Below are positions 19,760 through 31,129 of a DNA stretch of 64,000 nucleotides, piece after piece. Within the stretch, counting starts at the first letter, position 1. The number at the start of each line of letters is the position of its first letter. The DNA lies in assembly GCF_003255815.1 (NCBI RefSeq), contig NC_037672.1, forward strand, positions 106,093,262-106,157,261, read 5' to 3'. Source of the stretch: Theropithecus gelada. Lineage: Eukaryota > Chordata > Mammalia > Primates > Cercopithecidae. The position numbers were made by a program, and so were the translations under genes. The notes under the pieces were generated by a model. It searched no databases. It was given only the letters and a program-made list of their open reading frames with translations, and was not told the DNA's origin.

Positions 19760-21944
19760 AGGAGTTTAGCCTTACATATAATATTTTCAATTTTTACAAA
19801 GAAACTGTATTCATGTTTTTTATATAGCTCAAACTTAAGTCCTTTTAAACAGTCACAGTATTAAGTGGTACTTTAAAAGCATTGACTTCTTGCATTGCTT
19901 ATTTAACTAAACCCCAATATTGTCCTGAAAATCAGCTATTTTTATGAGAGTTATTTAGTCCTGAGGTTCTGTTCTAAAGGAGCAGTGGGAAGAAAGAGGA
20001 TAAACAAGCTAGAATTTGAATTAAACTTCAACAGGGAATAAAACACCAACTTCCTTCCTTCTCCACCCTCTCTTGGACCTGAGCCCACCACTGTACTTCT
20101 GAGCGGTCACCCTACCCACCCTGAGAGACATAGAATTCTAGAACCACAAAGCACCTTACAAAACCTTTGCTTCGACCCCTAATGTTTAGGTGAGCATGCT
20201 GGTTTGCTCAAGTTAGAATCCGTTGTTCTTATTGACTTGTCCTTTTCTCTATAACCTCATTTTATAACCCTCTTTTGGGAGTGAAATGGAGTTGGGCTCA
20301 GTCCTTTCTGTTCAACTGGACAGAACTCCTCTCACTAATTTCAACAGAGAAAACTGGTGCTTTTTCAGAGTTGTTTATTTCCATTCTCTGGGGAATTAGT
20401 TTGTTTAAATGTGCTTTGAAGATTCCGGTTCTACAGAACTCAATTTCTTTAGTTTATCTCTCTTTAACTCTCAACCACTCTCCCTCTCTAACTCTCTCTT
20501 TCTTTCTCATCTTTGCTTTAGTTTTGTTTCTGAATCTCTCTGCTTTTCTCTGTCTCCATGTATTTCTGTCCCTTTTCAACCTTATTCCTTCTGGCATGAG
20601 CATGTTCTATTTGTTTTTTGGAAAGATGCTCTACAAAGTAAATTTTTGTGTGATAAATTTTAGTAATACTTTACTAATTAAAAAAAAAAATCAACCAAAA
20701 AAAGTTAAGACCAGAAGGTAGATTCAGTTTTAATGAAGTGTTCTTCTTTTACCTTGCTTTTATGTTGCTCCTTTTTATCTCTTCATCAAGGAAACTGTAT
20801 TTCATCAAGCCTCGGAGTATAATAAATAACTTACAAGGATGCACAGTTGTACATTACTCTCTTGACAGGGTGACTCAACACTGATAGGTATTATCTACAT
20901 TCTTTAAATGGTTCCCTGCAGGACTAAGCCCTGTGCACATACAGAAATACAAAAGTACACAGGATAAAATGTCTGGAGGTGACTAATCTGGCCCATTGTT
21001 ATTTCCTTGCAACAAGAGTTTGCTTATGAAATTCAAGTACTTTCAAAACGGCATAAGCAACTGAGGAACACATGTCAACGCTCTGTGATCTGGAGCCTTC
21101 CAGGGTAGCTCAGTAAACAGCGCATCTCTCCAAGTGAGCTTCTGGGCATTGTAGCCCTTTATGGGCTCCAAGAAGAAATGGTGGTCAAGCTGGCTGGGAG
21201 AGGCGCACACTGTACTGAAGCTGTGGCTTCCCAGCCTGCTTAAGAAACCTTTTTGCCAAGTACATTTCCAAAGAGGGAATTCCATAAAGGGACATTTTTC
21301 AGGTACTGAATCCTTTGAACTTGAGCCTTTTGGCATTTTCATTTACATCTGCTTAAACAGACACATGACCAGCATTTATCAGTCTAGCACTTGCTGGGGC
21401 ATTCTTCCTTCTAAACCGTAAAAGGAATCTCTGATAAAATTATGATTTTTGTAATACCTAACAAGCTGTGACCTGTACAAAGCTCAGAGTTCTGGCAGAA
21501 ATATAAAATCAATTGAGTTTCATCTAAACCATTCTTTGCCTTTTGAGACCCTTTGATAAATCTCAGATGGAAATTCTTCAGTCCCACAGAAGCTTTGGAG
21601 GGCAACAGTAGGCTTTGATTTTTGACTTTATCATGTAATTGGGGCAGCATTTTTATTGACAGGTTGTTCACTAGATCGGTGGGTTTATTAATCTGTTTTT
21701 CTAAGCAAGTAACTTGACAGGACTTCATTTAAAAGTGATTGTAGTGTCTGCAACTGGGCTCACCTTGGGCAGAGATCAGGGGTTACTGAAGTCGACATTT
21801 TCTTATAAAGACCCCATACAAACAGGACAACTATCCAATCAAGTTGGGAAAATTGGGGAATTTAACATGGCTACCATCTTCTCATTTTTGAATGATTGCA
21901 ACTGTAATCTTTGCTTGCAGAAGGGGAGGGAAGAAGATTAATCC
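19760..21944. other. Anonymous intergenic stretch with a CT-rich segment
   Basis: No gene is recognised. A weak MIR-like phrase ('tagaattctagaaccacaaa', 'gcttcgacccctaatgttta') lies at about 20130-20215. A CT-rich run at about 20455-20580 gives rise to a 148-codon plus-strand ORF (20275-20721) full of Leu, Ser and Phe, which I do not regard as a gene. Confidence 0.5.
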
Positions 21945-22599
21945 ACTCTCCATACTCCAGCAAGGGTGATCTTCCTAAAATGCAAATCCTATCATGCTTA
22001 TACTCTGCATGAAATCCTGCAGTATCTCTCCATTGCTCTCGGTATAAAGACCAAAAGACTCACAATAACATTCAAGATCTTCCAAGCCTTGCCTACCTTT
22101 CTAGGCCTATCCTTTGCCCCTCACACTGTAGACTCTGCCATCTGACTACTTGCTATTGAAGGAACTCACCAGTCTCCCTCTTCTTTCTTGGCCTTTAAAC
22201 ATGATGGTCCTTCTGCTTGGAATGCCCTTCCCATGCTCTTCAGCTGGCTAAACCTTACTAGCTTTTCAGGGCAGTTTAACTATTACCTCCTTTGCACTTT
22301 TCAGGAGTTCATGGCATTTTACCCACCACTTAAAAAATGTCCATCTATCTTTGACCCTAGATCAAACATGCCTTGTGAACAGAAATTGTGTCTTAAATCC
22401 CAGTGTTTAACTCTATGGCAATATCCATCATAATACATCACGCATTTTTTTTTTCTCCCTAGTATTTATACAGCTCTGGAATTATATTGTTTGATGTCTG
22501 TCTTCCCAGCCAGGGCAACTTCCCTGACGGCTTGTCTGGCCCATTTATAGCACCTAGAACAGTTTGGGGCACACAGTAGGCATTCAATAAATATTTGCT
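21945..22599 (+). repeat. L2 LINE 3' region with its terminus
   Basis: This long L2 segment includes 'cactctccatactccagcaa', 'gcttggaatgcccttcccat' and the classic 3' end 'acacagtaggcattcaataa' followed by 'atatttgct'. An Alu inserted at the very end of the L2 (22600). Confidence 0.8.
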
Positions 22600-22900
22600 G
22601 CCCGGCACAGTGGCTCACGCCTGTAATCCCAGTACTTTGGGAGGCCAAAGCAGGCAGATCACCTGAGGTCAGGAGTTCAAGACCAGACTGGCCAACATGA
22701 TAAAATCCCATCTTTACAAAAACACAAAAATTAGCTAGGCATGATGGCAAGTGCCTGTAATTCCAGCTACTTGGGAGGCTGAGGCAGAAGAATCATTTTA
22801 ACCTGGGAGGCGGAAGTTGCAGTGAGCCGAGATGGTGCCGTTGCACTCCACCCCAGGTGACAGAGCAAGATTCTGTCTCAATTAAAATAAATAAATAAAT
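22600..22900 (+). mobile_element. Alu (S-type) with AAAT-rich tail
   Basis: A full dimeric Alu. The tail contains AAATA/AAAT units (22881-22903). Near-perfect TSDs, aaatatttgct (about 22588-22598) and aaatacttgct (22901-22911), place it at the L2 terminus. Confidence 0.9.
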
Positions 22901-22911
22901 AAATACTTGCT

Positions 22912-24200
22912 TAATTATTTGTAACTAAAAAGCCTAACACAGGGTCCAGCAGTTACTTAGACTTCATCGAATCCAATGAACCACTGATGGTGAAATGCAC
23001 TGCAATTTTATATACCATTAAGAAAGGTAAGAAAGGGTGGAAATGCCTCCAAAAAGCATGACATAATGCTTAATGAAACAATGACATTATAATTTCTTCT
23101 TGGATATATTTTTTTATTTGATATAAGAGACATATTTAGTCACAGATATTTATCTTATCTCTTACACATGCATAAAAAGAAAAATATAAGCAAAAGTAAT
23201 TGGTTCAATTTTCTAAACTTCTTTATATGTGTGAGTCTAAATTTGCTGAATTACCTTCCAAACTGAGTGGTCAGTGTCCCTGACTTTCCCACAGTATCCA
23301 TCTTCTGTGCCATCGAGAGTGTTGATGCTCACTATTTCTTAAAAGAGTACTCCACTATTATCCCTGGGAGTTTTCATCCAAGCTGCTGACACCCACTATT
23401 AGGCAAGTTTGAGGGCTAGTTCCTTATTGATTTTTGCCAAAGGTTAGATTTCAAACAATGGCCCTGATTCATATGTCTTCCTCAAACATAAAGGTCAGTT
23501 GACAGAAACACGAAGGGGCTCAGTTATCCAGTTGTGCCATCAAAAAGAACAGCCAACTAGTACATCACGATTGCTTCTAACTGACAGTATTTGTAAGCCA
23601 CCTGCAATGTTAAAACTGATCACAATTTTAGAGTTAATAAAATGTGACTATGTGTCTGACATATAATCGATGCAACATAGCATTAGTAGTATATGCTTAA
23701 TAAGTATTGTTGAATGACTGAGATTGACAGAGAGGAAGCACATAGAGAAATAGATCTAGGAAGTTACTCCCCAGTGCATAAATAATTTAATATTCAAACT
23801 CTTCTCTTATTGACTGAAAAATACTATGTGCCAAGCCCCAATGCTTGGTTTATTGATACACATTATCTCATTTGATTAAATAATATATACATAATTTCCA
23901 GGTGTTATAATCAGTTCCCAAAGTGAAAAACAGATCTACTTTAGGTATTATTCTGTCTCCAGAACTCCACATTGACCTAGACTCACATCAATATCACAAT
24001 GAACATTAATTTTCATAATTTTACAATCAGAAAATATCTTCATAATCATTAAAAGATTGAGTTCAGCATAGTTTTATTGTCAAAAATATTCTATAATAAT
24101 TCCAAAAGACTGGTCATCTGTGAATTGTGCACATACTTTTTAATTAAAAATTTTTATTAACTTGAAATTTTCCATATGATTTCAAAAATCAACTATCAGA
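22912..24200. other. Anonymous stretch with weak L2 and MIR remnants
   Basis: Two diverged fragments can be suspected: an L2-like 3' end at about 23640-23725 ('cttaataagtattgttgaat') and a minus-strand MIR-like piece at about 23822-23945 ('tactatgtgccaagcc', 'cattatctcatttgatt'). The rest is unrecognised. Confidence 0.4.
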
Positions 24201-24328
24201 GCCAGGTGCAGTGGCTCACACCTGTAATCCAAGATACTTGGGAGGCTGAGGTGGGAGGATCACTTGACCCTAGAAGTTCAAGACCAGCCAGCAACATAGT
24301 AAGACCCTGTTTCTAAATAAATAAACAA
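24201..24328 (+). mobile_element. Alu monomer (FLAM_C-like)
   Basis: A single monomer, 'gccaggtgcagtggctcaca' to 'agaccctgtttctaaataaa', with an AAATA-type tail and no right arm. The 'gaccagccagcaacatagta' segment is typical of a free left monomer or old AluJ half. Confidence 0.75.
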
Positions 24329-24671
24329 CTTTTAAAGGATCACCTATTAAACTGAAATGCAAGGACCTATGTTCTTAACTCAAAGATAGGATAAATAGCT
24401 AGAAAAATTCATTTTAGTCTTGGATTTGAAAAAGACTGCAATGGTACAAACAATCCCAAAAGGTATCTTAAAACTGTCAAAATAATTATTGAAACAAAAT
24501 CAAATTTAATTATCTCTAATTTTAAAATACTGTATTAGGCATGCTGTTCAGGACAGGAATTAGGAGACTAGGTGTTATACTCCAAAGATTAAGAATTACT
24601 CAGTTCAGTAAAACCTCCACCCACATCAATTTAAGTGCAGTTCCCACAAAAGCAGGGCTGTGTGTGTGCGT

Positions 24672-24685
24672 GGGGGGGGGGGGGG
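24672..24685 (+). repeat. Poly-G tract (G14)
   Basis: Fourteen consecutive G bases follow tgtgtgtgcgt. Runs of this length are rare in primate DNA and can form quadruplex structures. Confidence 0.95.
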
Positions 24686-24730
24686 TACCAAAAATACCCA
24701 ATTATCAGATCAGTGATATTCGCAGCTCTT

Positions 24731-24770
24731 CTGATGATGATCTTTCAGATGATGATCTTCAGATGATGCT
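24731..24770 (+). repeat. Imperfect tandem repeat of TGATGATCTTCAGA type
   Basis: Three imperfect units beginning tgatgatgatctttcaga, tgatgatcttcaga and tgatgctcttt. In the open frame they give an Asp-rich stretch (SSSDDDLSDDDL), an incidental result of the repeat. Confidence 0.75.
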
Positions 24771-25451
24771 CTTTGCTGTTCTAAGCGATGTGTTAATGCT
24801 CACTTCCTTTTAGCCACAAAGCCTTGGCCCCACAAGTTGCCTGGAGGCAGCTCTGACCTACATGCAGTCAAATCATCCCAGTCACATCAGTCTCCAGGGT
24901 GATTTGAAGTGTGGGTGGTTGACATCTAAGGGATAAGTGGGAGAAAGTTCTGCGGCTGGTCTGACAGTAAGGAGGCTAATTCCTGAAGGGCAGAGAAATA
25001 AAATGTCACTCACTCCTATGAGCCCCTGTGGTTTTCAGAGCAGGATCCATTGTGTTTTCTGCTGCAGTCTTAGTAGGGCAATTAGTGGAGAAGGAAATGG
25101 GTGGGAGTTCTGCAAGCTTGCCAATATGTGAATGAACCCAACAATGAAGACGAGCTTTTAGTTCCCTTCCCTGGTCACTAGCCACAATGTGCATGGTGGT
25201 CAGGAGCTCTGTATCCATATGGTGAGAGTGATGCTTTGAGGTTTTGCTTGTTTTTTGCAATATTAGAGTGAGCAGCTGTCAACTGGATTGTCAAGCTAAT
25301 ACACATAGCAGCACGAAAGCCCTGCATTTACAATTAGTTTCCAGTTGAAATGGAATTATCCTTACTAATGACATGAGGGACTTTCTGATTGGGATTCGAG
25401 ATTAGAGGCATTTATTTACCTGTATAAAGGTCAATGCAGGAGAAACTTATA

Positions 25452-26185
25452 TGATATGGTTTGGATACTTGTCCCCTCCAAATTTCATGTTGAAACATGA
25501 CCTCCAATGTTGGAGGTGGGGTCTAGTAGAAGGTATTGAATCATGGGGGTACATCCCTCATGAATGACTTAGTGTCATCCCCTTGGTGATGAGTGAGTTC
25601 TTGCTCAGTTAGTTCACGTGAGATCTGGTTGTTTAAAAGAGTCTGGAGGCCAAGTGCAATGGCTCACACCTGCAATCCCAGCACTTTCGGAGGCCAAGGC
25701 AGGAGGATCACTTGAGTCCAAGAGTTCGAGACCAGCTGGTCAACATAGTGAGATCCTGTCTCTACAAAAAATTAAAAAGAAATTGGTTGGGCATGGTGGC
25801 ACCTACCTGTGGTCCCAGTTACTTGGGAGGCTGAGGTGGGAGGATTGCTTGGGCCCAGGAGGTTAAGGCTGCAGTGAACCGTGATTGCACCACTGCATTG
25901 CAGCTTGGGTCACAGAGTGGAACCCTGTCTCAAAAAAAAAAAAAAAAAAGTCTACTACCTCCCCCTTCTGTCCCTTGCTCCTGCTCTCACCATGTGATAT
26001 GTTGGCTTCCCTTTTCACCTTCCATCATGATTGTGAGCTTCCTGAGGCACTCATCAGAAGCCAAGCCAATGTTGCTGCTATGCTTCCTGTACAGCCTGCC
26101 AAACCGTGAGTGAATTAAACCCCTTTTCTTTATGAATTACCCAGCCTCAGGTAGTCTTTATAGGAATGCAAAAGGGACTAGCACA
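25452..26185 (+). mobile_element. MaLR solo LTR (MST-type), split by an Alu
   Basis: The LTR starts tgatatggtttggatacttg and ends in 'aaagggactagcaca', with the internal phrases 'ggaggtggggtctagtagaa', 'cgtgagatctggttgtttaa' and 'ttcctgtacagcctgccaaa' of the THE1/MST group. An AATTAAACC polyadenylation-type signal sits at about 26113-26121. No internal region or second LTR is adjacent, so it is solo. LTR sequence is at 25452-25647 and 25946-26185; an AluJ occupies the middle. Confidence 0.88.
25648..25945 (+). mobile_element. AluJ-type element inside the MST LTR
   Basis: A dimeric Alu with J-type features such as 'ggtcccagttacttgggagg' and 'ggattgcttgggcccaggag'. The target 'ttaaaagagtct' recurs as 'aaaagtct' after the A-tail. 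The LTR must be older than this Alu. Confidence 0.88.
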
Positions 26186-26354
26186 CCATACCTGGGGAGA
26201 AGGAGAGAATTCATGGAATCCAGGAGAGAAAAGAAAGCCATGCTTCCAGGGAATCTCTCAGTGGCAGAATTCCAGGCTCCAGTGGCCCATGTTCATCCTG
26301 TTGCCAGGGCCAAGATCCCCAGCAGGCACAAAGGGCACAGTGACTAGAGACTCA

Positions 26355-26550
26355 CAATATGTTTAGGGCCCATGAACAGATTTTTATTTCTTTAGAAATC
26401 AGAAGGAAAAAATAAAGTTTTAGGTCAAAGAACGTGTTTTAATATGTAATGTTAATATATTCACCTTTATTCTAACCTAATCATAAAATATACTTTTTAC
26501 TTTTTTTCTAAGGAGGAAGTGCCTACTGCTCCTGAAAGTTACCATGCAGC
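26355..26550 (+). repeat. Unnamed interspersed repeat, copy B
   Basis: Paralogous to 12586-12770: shared order of 'ggcccatgaa', 'ttttaggtcaaagaa', 'atgttaatatattcaccttt' and 'aatcataaaatatac'. The copies differ by many substitutions and small indels, so the family is old. Confidence 0.55.
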
Positions 26551-26705
26551 CCTGCCTGTGGTATTAGGTTAACTGATATGATATTGCTGGCAGCCAATTG
26601 TTTCAGGTCTACGAAACAGTTTTGGTCTACTTACTACATATCTCTCAGACGACCCTTTCCTAGTTTGTAGAAAGTCTCAACTCAAGCCAGGTAGAGAAAG
26701 TAATC

Positions 26706-26873
26706 CATTTCTTTCCCTCCCTTTTTCCTTTTCCTCTCTCTCCTTTTTCTCTATTTCTTTTACCTTTTCCTTCTACGTGTTTGCTGGGTAGTGGGTTCTC
26801 TCTCTCTCTCCTTTAATCTTCCCCTCTTCCCCACTCTCTCTCCTTTCTCCCCTCTCCTTCTGTCCCTATTTTC
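26706..26873 (+). repeat. Polypyrimidine (CT-rich) tract
   Basis: Nearly all bases are C or T over two long blocks, broken by a short purine-containing segment near 26776-26797. It includes (CT)n runs at 26798-26812. Confidence 0.85.
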
Positions 26874-27113
26874 TCGGACTTTCTTATGGAACCAGAAGAT
26901 CAGTCATCTATAGTCCTCTGGGCTCCCCAAAGAACCTTGAACTGTCACAGGCACTCACTGTGCTCCTTCCACCCTCAATGCTATCTCTACCCTCTTTCTC
27001 TGAGTCATAGATGAGTTCCAGAAGAGATCAGAAAGACCAGGTGAACTCAGATCAGAGATATCCTAAAGCTCTCTGGGGTTGGGGCAGGAGACAAGGTCCA
27101 CAGGCAGACTAAT

Positions 27114-27424
27114 GTCTTTCTTTTCTTTTTCATTTTACAAACAGGGTCTCACCTTGTTGCCCAGGCTGGAGTGCGGTAGCGCAATCATAGCTCACTGTAA
27201 CCTCAGACTCCTGGGGTCAAGCAATCTTCCTCACTCAGCTTCCTGAAGATCTGAGACTACAGGCTCACATGATCATGCCTGGCTTATTAAAAAAAATTTT
27301 TTTTTTATCGAAACAGGGTCTCACTATGTTACCCAGGCTGGTCTTGAACTCCTGGCCTCAAGTGAGCCTCTTGTTTTGGCCTTCCAAAATGCTGGGATAA
27401 CAAGCATGAGCCACTGCTCCTGGC
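27114..27424 (-). mobile_element. AluJ-type element, minus strand
   Basis: A minus-strand dimeric Alu with diverged J-type sequence, flanked by 9-bp TSDs, cagactaat, at 27105-27113 and 27425-27433. Its T-rich tail side has degenerated to 'gtctttcttttctttttcat'. Confidence 0.88.
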
Positions 27425-27433
27425 CAGACTAAT

Positions 27434-28308
27434 TTCCTAAATTGTTTTGATCCTCCCACACTCTTTCTCTATCTTTAGTTGCTGGGATCTTGACCTGGTA
27501 GGGAAAGTGGGGAGGAAGGAGAAAAAAATGATTCTACCTACTTGCTTATCCTTGAAAATTTTTCCCATCTTAATATTTAGGACAAAGATGTTGATGTTAA
27601 ATTTATTTTGCAAGAATTTGCATTTTTTCCTTTCTGATCCCATCATTGAAAACCCCTGAAGAAATGAATGCCCCCTGGTCTAGCTACATAAATAGGAAAT
27701 CACCAGATAAATAAGGTAAATAGGGAAATAAGAACCAGGGCATAGAGCACATCTGATATAACTTCCCCTATCACTCTAGCACAAATACTATTTAAACCCA
27801 TTAGGGCCAAACCATAGAGCTGGCTGTCATGGCAATTCTATGGATAGAGTCCTGTCCTCAAGGAACTACATTTAGTGGAGAGAAGTAACGTACATAAATG
27901 ATACAAGAAAATGAACATAAATGAGGAAGGAGGAAGTGCTCAGTGGGGGACTGATAGAAAGGCAGCCAGTATCCAGGCTCCCTCTTGGCGATGAAAAGAG
28001 CTTAAAAGCTATTCCGTGGTCACAGATGATGGCGGATTATCCACTCCAGTCTGTGGCCCAATGAGAAGGTTGAGTGACCTCTTAAAAATCCAGCCCAGAC
28101 GTGTGGTTAAATATTCAGGCTTAAAGAAGTACTGCAGAGCCTGGAGGAAGAGGACACCTTTAGGCCAGGTGAGAAAGAAAGGAATGACTGAACGCTCATC
28201 ATACAGAGCTGTGAAGGAAGAAGTAGTCAGAGACTCCATGGATTTGGTTCAGGGCTTTCATTTATCTGAAGATGTCAAAGAACCTTTGGGTTACTGGCTT
28301 TCAGAAAT
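27434..28308. other. Anonymous stretch with a weak minus-strand L2 fragment
   Basis: A phrase 'gtcctcaaggaactacattt' followed by 'agtggagagaag' at about 27850-27890 resembles the minus-strand L2 3' region. A 131-codon ORF (28016-28411) runs from this unique DNA into the next Alu, so its C-terminus is Alu-derived. I do not call it a gene. Confidence 0.45.
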
Positions 28309-28319
28309 TCTGGGAGAAG

Positions 28320-28602
28320 GCCAGGCGCAGTGGCTCATGTCTGTAATTCCAGCACTTTGGGAGGCCAAGGCAGGCAGATCACCTAAGGTCAGAAGTTCAA
28401 GACTAGCCTGACCAATACGGCAAAACCCCGTCTCTACTAACAATACAAAAAATTATCCAGGTGCGGTGGCACACGGCTGTAATCCCAGCAACACAGGAGG
28501 CTGAGGCAGGAGAATCATTTGAACCCGGGAGGCAGAGGTTGCAGCGAGCTGAGATCGTGCCACTACACTCCACTTCATGTAAAAAAAAAAAAAAAAAAAA
28601 AC
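28320..28602 (+). mobile_element. Alu (S-type), 3' end shortened
   Basis: An Alu with 11-bp perfect TSDs, tctgggagaag, at 28309-28319 and 28603-28613. The usual end after 'actccagcctgggtgacaga' is replaced by 'cacttcatgt' and then a poly-A, so about 30 bp of the right arm is missing. Confidence 0.92.
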
Positions 28603-28613
28603 TCTGGGAGAAG

Positions 28614-29679
28614 AAAATGACGAAGGAGGCCATATTATTATCCAGCTTCTAGAGAGAGAGTAACAAAAGCAAAATGGTTAGCTTTGAATTTATAACAAGT
28701 CATTAGGGGAACAAGAACTGCAGAGGAGAAGGCACAACATCCATGTTGTGCCAACTTTGTCTGGACTTAAATGATGAATTTGGAAGAGAGAGGTGGAGTT
28801 GGGGAGTGGTAAAGCATTAAATAACCAACCATGACTAACCGCTGAGTTTAGCCTGAATGAATTCATTCTGCAAACATAGCTGTCATCAAAACATAGTTTA
28901 TGCAAGATTCCCAAATATGCTGCATGTCACAACATATAACTACAAATCCATGCTTTGTCTGCAAGGTCATAATCAACTGTCTGTGGTGTAGCATTTGGTA
29001 TGGTTGGATAACATGGAATGGTCGCCCCAGGTGATTTCAGTTTTTATGAAAGTAGAATAGGGTAAGCATTTTATTCACTGTGTTGTTGAAGGTAGATTTG
29101 TGTAGTCAACAGAGTTTTGTGGCTGCTGTTGTTTTTAATTCAAAGAACATGCTACAACAGAATACAGCTACCTTGTAGTACAAACCCAAATTTTTATTCT
29201 AGTTCTATATTCAGCTAGCTACATGAGGCATAATGACTTTATCTTAAAACGAGGCCCCTTCTAGTCTTAGAGTGCTATGATTACCCTGTTTGGTTATTGT
29301 GAATAGCCTGGTAGGCACTTTTCTCTGAGAAGATAGGGGAACAGCTGAGAAACAATGTAAGACACCATTAAATCTACTTACCACTGAAGGTAGGAAGAAG
29401 ATTAATGAATTAAGTAGGGACTCTGTGTATTTCTTTTCTACTCTTTTCCTTGTCCACTAATCCTAGCTTTCAAAAAAAGCGGGGGGCAGGGAATATGTAA
29501 AATCAACTACTGTAAAGGGGTGAGCCATAGGATATTCAAACCTGGTACTTCTCCACTGAGCCCATACACCAAAAAAGGCATAAAGGTAGAAGGTTTGACC
29601 CATGTTTGTGGTATTTTGAAAATGGGCCATGTATTTAAGAAATACCAAATTATAAATATTAGCTATATATTAGTGCTTG
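28614..29679. other. Anonymous intergenic stretch
   Basis: I see no gene, repeat or RNA that I can name. Composition is ordinary and AT-rich. Confidence 0.5.
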
Positions 29680-29687
29680 GTCTAGAC

Positions 29688-29908
29688 CAAGGTTTCTCAG
29701 CCTCAGCACTACTGACATTTAGACTGTATAATTCTTTGTTGTAGGGAGTTGTGCTGCGCATTGTAGGATGTTTAGCAGAATCCCTGGACACTGCTCACTA
29801 GATGTCAATAGCAAACTGTCCCACCTTCTAATTTTGGTAATCAAAAATGTCCTCAGGCATTACCAATGTCTTCTGGCTGGTAAAGTCATCCTCCTTTAAG
29901 AACCACTG
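29688..29908 (+). mobile_element. MER20, complete hAT-Charlie MITE
   Basis: This 221-bp element runs from 'caaggtttctcagcctcagc' to 'tttaagaaccactg' and follows the MER20 consensus throughout ('attctttgttgtagggagtt', 'gcattgtaggatgtttagca'). An 8-bp target duplication, gtctagac, flanks both ends (29680-29687 and 29909-29916), the size expected for hAT elements. MER20 copies have been linked to regulatory activity in placental mammals, but nothing here shows that this one is active. Confidence 0.93.
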
Positions 29909-29989
29909 GTCTAGACAAAATGATGAGGGATATTACAATGTTTTATTTTGAAGTGTCTGTCCCTGCCGTCTGTCCGGCCTCCTGCCTTG

Positions 29990-30140
29990 GGCATTTCTTT
30001 ATTCATTTATTTAAGAGATGTTTATTAAATAACAACTACATGCCAGGCACTGTGCTAGGAGATGAGGATACAGTAGTGAAAAAGAGAATGGTCCCTAATC
30101 ATGGAGTTTACACTTTCATAGGGGAGACAATGTGAAACAA
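29990..30140 (-). repeat. L2 LINE 3' end, minus strand
   Basis: The sequence 'ttattcatttatttaagaga', 'catgccaggcactgtgctag' and 'aatcatggagtttacacttt' is the reverse complement of the L2 3' terminus ('cagtgcctggcacatagtag'). Confidence 0.65.
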
Positions 30141-30469
30141 ATAATTCTAAATAATACAGCATACAAAACAGAAATACAGGTCACCTGCACACACAATTAT
30201 AACCACTGTTTCCCTAATCCTATTAATATTATACTAGATGGCTTAATAAGGAATTAGTTTACAAGAGAATGATAGTAATAGAGGGGTAGAACAACACAAT
30301 TTTGAAAACTAGGATGTAGATGGAGGAACTAGAGTGTGATATTATAATGAGAAACATATACTTGATCACTGCCTCATTTTCTATCACATAGCTTAGAAAA
30401 CCCTCAGAATCTCTGAAGTAATATGTGCCTTTTTGTATTCTACTGAGGGAACTAATGGCTGGGGACTCT
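30141..30469. other. Anonymous stretch upstream of the LTR
   Basis: No recognised gene or repeat. The true left end of the following LTR may lie within this stretch. Confidence 0.4.
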
Positions 30470-31045
30470 TAGAAAACCTCAAGATAGGGGATAGTTGCCA
30501 GCGGAACCAATCAAGTGATAAGAGGAGCTGAAGGTTGAGTTAATCACCAGTGGTCAATGATTTAATCAATCATGTCAACATAGTGAAGCCTTTATAAAAC
30601 TCCAAAGGGACAAGGTTTGGAGAGCTTCCACGTTGCTGAACATGTAGAGGGTGGTGAACCCAGAAAGGGCAAGGAAGCTCTGCACCTCTTCCTCTATATT
30701 TTGCCCTATGCATCACTTCCATCCAGTTGTTCCTGAGTTGTATCCTCTTAGAATAAATCAGCAATAGTAAGTAAAGTGTTTCCCTGAGTTCTATGAGCCA
30801 TTCTAGCAAACTGAAGGAGGAGGTTATGGGAACCTCTGATCTTTAGCCAAATTGGACACAAGTTGTGGGTAACTTGAGGAACTACTTGCAACTGATATCT
30901 GAAGTGGGGAAGCAGTCTTGTGGGACTGAACTCCTAACCTATGGGATCTTAGCTAATTCCTGTTAGTGTCAGAATTGAATTGAACTGTAGAACATTCAGT
31001 TGGTGTCAGAGAATTAGTCAGTGCAGGAAAAAACTAACACATCTA
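30470..31045 (+). mobile_element. Solo LTR, probably ERVL-class, family not named
   Basis: Sequence from about 30560 on has LTR organisation: a TATAAA box at 30593-30598, an AATAAA signal at 30752-30757, and downstream the phrases 'gcagtcttgtgggactgaac', 'gtgtcagaattgaattgaac' and 'tcagttggtgtcagagaatt' typical of an old ERVL-like LTR. I cannot fix the exact ends or find a TSD. No retroviral gene sequence is adjacent. Confidence 0.6.
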
Positions 31046-31129
31046 TTGTGTTGAGGGTTGAGAGTACAGTAGGTAAAAACAATTTATTTGGTTTTTTCCC
31101 CTATATTGATAGAGGAAGTTTAACCTAAG

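Larger units (their letters stand above)
24329..25451. other. Anonymous stretch with a G14 tract and a GATGAT repeat
   Basis: I recognise no gene here. A 14-base G run at 24672-24685 follows a TG-rich lead. An imperfect TGATGATCTTCAGA-type tandem repeat lies at about 24731-24770. Confidence 0.6.
26191..27104. other. Mostly anonymous stretch: one unnamed repeat and a polypyrimidine tract
   Basis: It contains the unnamed repeat copy B (26355-26550) and a polypyrimidine-rich tract at about 26706-26873. No gene is recognised. Confidence 0.55.

Noticed and set aside
20275..20721. 148-codon plus-strand ORF, possible membrane protein
   Set aside because: Its hydrophobic character comes from a CT-rich tract; no domain, no splice context and an overlapping open frame at 20409 with similar bias.
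28016..28411. 131-codon plus-strand ORF
   Set aside because: About the last 30 codons are Alu sequence (from 28320), and the rest has no recognised homology; an exonised Alu would need transcript evidence.
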